In this document: in pieces, positions 61,471-64,000 of the stretch
Layout of the letters: every line of letters begins with the position of its first letter
Position numbering within the stretch: the stretch's first letter is position 1
Assembly (NCBI GenBank): GCA_943737045.1
Contig: CALSFV010000205.1
Location: forward strand, 822,001-886,000
DNA from: Parapristionchus giblindavisi
Taxonomy: Eukaryota > Nematoda > Chromadorea > Rhabditida > Diplogasteridae
Reading direction: 5' to 3'
DNA: 64,000 nucleotides
Made by a program: the position numbers and the translations under genes
Notes under the pieces: model-generated
Told to the model about the DNA's origin: nothing
Seen by the model: the letters and a program-made list of their open reading frames with translations, nothing else
Database searches by the model: none

Positions 61471-62016
61471 ACAGTACAGCCCGGTCGTGTTTTGTACACA
61501 TTCTCTGCTGCGCTCCGCAGCGGGGCGCATTTGGACGCATCATCTATTCTCTTTGTGTATGAATATTTTTGAATTCTCAAAGTCTTAATCATGAGTTTCC
61601 ATGATAAAAAGTTCTTTTAATGACTAAACAAACCGAAACAAAATTTTTATTAATGAGAAAAAACAATTAAAAGGCAAATCACACTGGTCCGAAAATGGTG
61701 ACTATTAATTTATTGGAAGGTATAATGTATATTTGCATATCGATCGCACGATCGCCGTAAGACCTAATTTAAAATTTACAGTACCCATCATTTTCGGACC
61801 AGTGTGATTTGCCTTTTAATTGTTTTTTCTCATTAATAAAAATTTTGTTTCGGTTTCTTTAGTCATTAAAAGAACTTTTTATCACGGAAACTCATGATTA
61901 AGACTTTGAGAATTCAAAAAATATTCATACACAAAGAAAATAAATGATGCGTCCAAATGCGCCCCGCTGCGGAGCGCAGCAGAGAATGTGTACAAAACAC
62001 GACCGGGCTGTACTGT
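61471..62016. repeat. Foldback element with arms of about 230 bp
   Basis: ACAGTACAGCCCGGTCGTGT is inverted as ACACGACCGGGCTGTACTGT. Arms run through GCGCTCCGCAGCGGGGCGCA and TAAAAGGCAAATCACACTGG, around a spacer of about 85 bp. No transposase seen. Confidence 0.88.
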
Positions 62017-62205
62017 AAAATGTCACTGCATGTTCTACCAACTGATTTGCCAGTATACATATTATTGATTTCGATTATTTTGATTCTTTATTCTTATTTG
62101 AAATTGTTTTCTACACTTACCTTGCACAATTTTCGACGTTTTTATTCATTGTTATTTCGTATTATACTCTCAACATATTCTCACTTGATTGAAATGGTTA
62201 TACTT

Positions 62206-62458
62206 AGGGTTGGCTATTCGGGAGCGATTGCGGGCCCGCAACGACTTCTTTATTCCTACTAGGCTTATTTTTGTGATCGGTCGTTCTTCTCTGTTCTCTT
62301 CACTTGGGGAAGCAAACGAGAGAACGAAGGAAAGTGAAGAGAATAGAGAATAACGACCGATCACAAAAATAAGAAGGATAGGAATAAAGTAGTCGTTGCG
62401 AAGCCATGCCATTGTAATGCCATTGCGGGCCCGCAATCGCTCCCGAATAGCCAACTCT
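62206..62458. repeat. MITE-like palindrome
   Basis: AGGGTTGGCTATTCGGGAGC and GCTCCCGAATAGCCAACTCT are inverted ends. GTGATCGGTCGTTCTTCTCT pairs with its inverse in the centre. A short CATGCCATTGTAATGCCATT segment interrupts the right arm. Confidence 0.85.
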
Positions 62459-62497
62459 AGTTATACTGACAATGAGTTATCTTCCTTGTGTGGAATC

Positions 62498-62600
62498 GTA
62501 TGTTAGTATTGTACTTGGTAATGCCATTGGTTAAACGAAGAGTTGGGTCATCTATTATAGTTTATTGATCAGACGCATAACCAAGTACAATACTAACATA
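62498..62600. repeat. Short inverted repeat just upstream of an exon
   Basis: TATGTTAGTATTGTACTTGG and CCAAGTACAATACTAACATA (20 bp perfect) separated by about 60 bp, ending 17 bases before the exon at 62618. Confidence 0.8.
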
Positions 62601-62617
62601 TTCTCTCTTCACTGCAG

Positions 62618-62888
62618 ATGGTTACTATAATCGCAGTAGAAGCTCCTGCTAACAAAACGAGTGCAGACCTTCTCGTCTGTGAAATTGGTCGCCTGAAGGA
62701 ACCACGTAAGCAATATAATTTTAATACTTTTATTTAAAAAAAAACAACTATTCTTTCAGTTCCCGGTTCTAAAAAAATCTGGGAAAAAGGCGGAAATAAG
62801 GCATTATCTACATTGCTCGTGAATCTGTCAGCGAACCCTGGAGATGTTCATATTACAGATGCACTATACTTCAGCAAACGATTTGATG
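62618..62888 (+). CDS. Two exons of an unrecognised gene
   Basis: 62618-62705 and 62760-62888 have good splice sites (ctgcag|ATGG, CAC|gtaagc, tttcag|TTCC, GATG|gtaag) and read VTIIAVEAPANKTSADLLVC, EIGRLKEP, then GSKKIWEKGGNKALSTLLVN and DALYFSKRFD. The first exon may start at its ATG or may continue the gene at 56.9-58.4 kb across a long repeat-filled intron. No family recognised. It runs on past 62888 or ends beyond the window. Confidence 0.5.
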
Positions 62889-64000
62889 GTAAGATAGCTT
62901 TTTTCAATGTATTAAATTAATATCATTATTGAGCGTATAAAAATCACTTGTTTTATTTATATTTGTTGACTATTTCTTGTTTTGTATGGTTCAGAAACTT
63001 TTCTTATATTCCATGACATATATAACACGGATCTCCTGTAAAAGTGTATGAAAATAAAAACCTTTTTCGACAGAAAAAAATGATTTCCTCCGATTTTTTT
63101 GATTATTGTTAGACTAGTCTAACTGAGTGCGAAAACAACATTTTCAAATTTTGTTTTTCGAAATTTGCATATCTATGGGTGGTGGGCCGAAATGGTACTT
63201 GATAAATGGAAATGGTTTGTTCGCATCCCTATTGTGAGAACGAGCTATTCGGAATTATGGTAATGAAACTATTGCATTAGGAAAGTGATCTTTGAGAATA
63301 ATTAGATGGGAACAGAATATGCAAAATCGACGAGAGGGAACGACTGTCTAAGCTCCGATTAGCATAGAACAGTTTGAGTAAAACCCACGTTTCGGAACCG
63401 AGATTTCCGAACCGTTAGCTAGGAACCTCCCATATCAGAACCCAAAATAAATTATTCAAATGGTGTTATAAATCGTTTTATATTTAAACACAACGATACA
63501 TTAAACAAAGAACAGGTCAAAGGCTCATAACAACAATTATCTCGATGTTAACAATTACTTGAAACGTCTGACTGTGATGCTAGCCCATTTTAAGAAAGCC
63601 AAACCAACTAGCCCATGTGGATTAGCCCTAACCATGTCTATTCTGTCAGGCAGTTCCGAAATCTCGGTTCCGAAACGTGGGTTTTACTCAAACTGTTCTA
63701 TGCTAATCGGAGCTCAGACAATCGTTCCCTCTTGTCGATTTTGCATCTTTTGTTCCCACTCCATCAATTACATTTGCATTGTTCTCTGTGAGTTGTTCTC
63801 TGATCAGGGGTTCATTCCAAGTATTTCCGGGAATCTCATTACGACCTATCTTTTTCAAAACCGGAGTTTCAAGATATAATTAACGAAAACACGAGATCCG
63901 AAATTGAAATTACATATCGGCCCACCACCTATCTATGCAATTTGTTTCCTGTAAACTTCAGATGAATGTAACTCGCTTCGTTTTTGTGCTACCGTGTTCA
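62889..64000. other. Right-end region with a foldback element
   Basis: No clear exon. The stretch 62930-63060 resembles 3095-3190 (GCGTATAAAAATCACTTG, TTTCTTGTTTTGTATGGTTC). The rest is mostly the foldback at 63165-63945. Confidence 0.5.
63165..63945. repeat. Foldback element
   Basis: TATGGGTGGTGGGCCGAAAT is inverted near the right end (TATCGGCCCACCACCTATCTA region). Inner arms ACAGTTTGAGTAAAACCCAC and GTGGGTTTTACTCAAACTGT pair through TTCGGAACCGAGATTTC. No transposase seen. Confidence 0.85.

Larger units (their letters stand above)
59656..62617. other. Repeat-rich non-coding region
   Basis: After the minisatellite come a poly-C tract (about 59776), a family-3 element (60279-60463), three to four degenerate repeats of CTATCCTATCTAATTGTCAT (about 60930-61270), and foldback elements at 61471, 62206 and 62498. 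No supported gene. Confidence 0.6.

Overview
The window is nematode-like genomic DNA. Genes have many small exons and short introns (often 45-80 nt) with tttcag-type acceptors, and they match animal families seen in nematodes: Kunitz, EB and lustrin-like Cys-rich extracellular modules, and ALDH9. Repeats are dense in introns and between genes. I cannot fix the genus from sequence alone; a rhabditid or diplogastrid worm is a guess.

Layout. (1) 1-13340, plus: the 3' part of a very large secreted Cys-rich protein (about 1,500 residues visible, about 50 exons) with EB modules, five Kunitz domains, many lustrin-like repeats, two more EB modules and an acidic tail. (2) 15374-22433, minus: a 16-exon, 627-residue gene with Ser/Thr/Pro-rich low-complexity sequence, AT-hook-like basic patches and a C-terminal Tudor-like segment. 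One of its introns is exactly a terminal-inverted-repeat element. (3) 23393-28775, plus: an acetyl-CoA-synthetase-like gene that lacks the AMP-binding P-loop and the C-terminal half; one intron holds two large inverted-repeat elements. (4) 29953-37767, plus: a complete ALDH9-type aldehyde dehydrogenase (499 residues, 16 exons). (5) 41.2-49.45 kb: a second tandem copy of the segment 31.8-41.1 kb, carrying the 3' half of ALDH9, a tRNA-like element, a tRNA-Asn(GUU) and a small secreted-protein gene. In copy one the secreted-protein gene is dead and hosts a truncated non-LTR retrotransposon; in copy two it is intact while ALDH9 is 5'-truncated. (6) 48976-55570: three related small secreted-protein genes sharing exon structure. 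(7) 56.9-58.4 kb: an unrecognised gene with a splice-site hairpin and a coiled coil. (8) 58.8-64 kb: a 107-bp minisatellite, several foldback elements and two exons of an unrecognised gene at 62618-62888.

Four near-identical tRNA-Asn(GUU) genes are present, two of them inside introns. Repeats fall into at least five terminal-inverted-repeat families, a larger interspersed family, foldback elements, and short motif families (GATCAAA, CTTAAG, TACGGTAG) that fill many introns.

The most interesting observation is that the family-3 element at 18966-19220 supplies both splice sites of an intron and, after splicing at a TA target, would leave a 9-nt in-frame scar. This looks like an introner-type, intron-generating DNA transposon.
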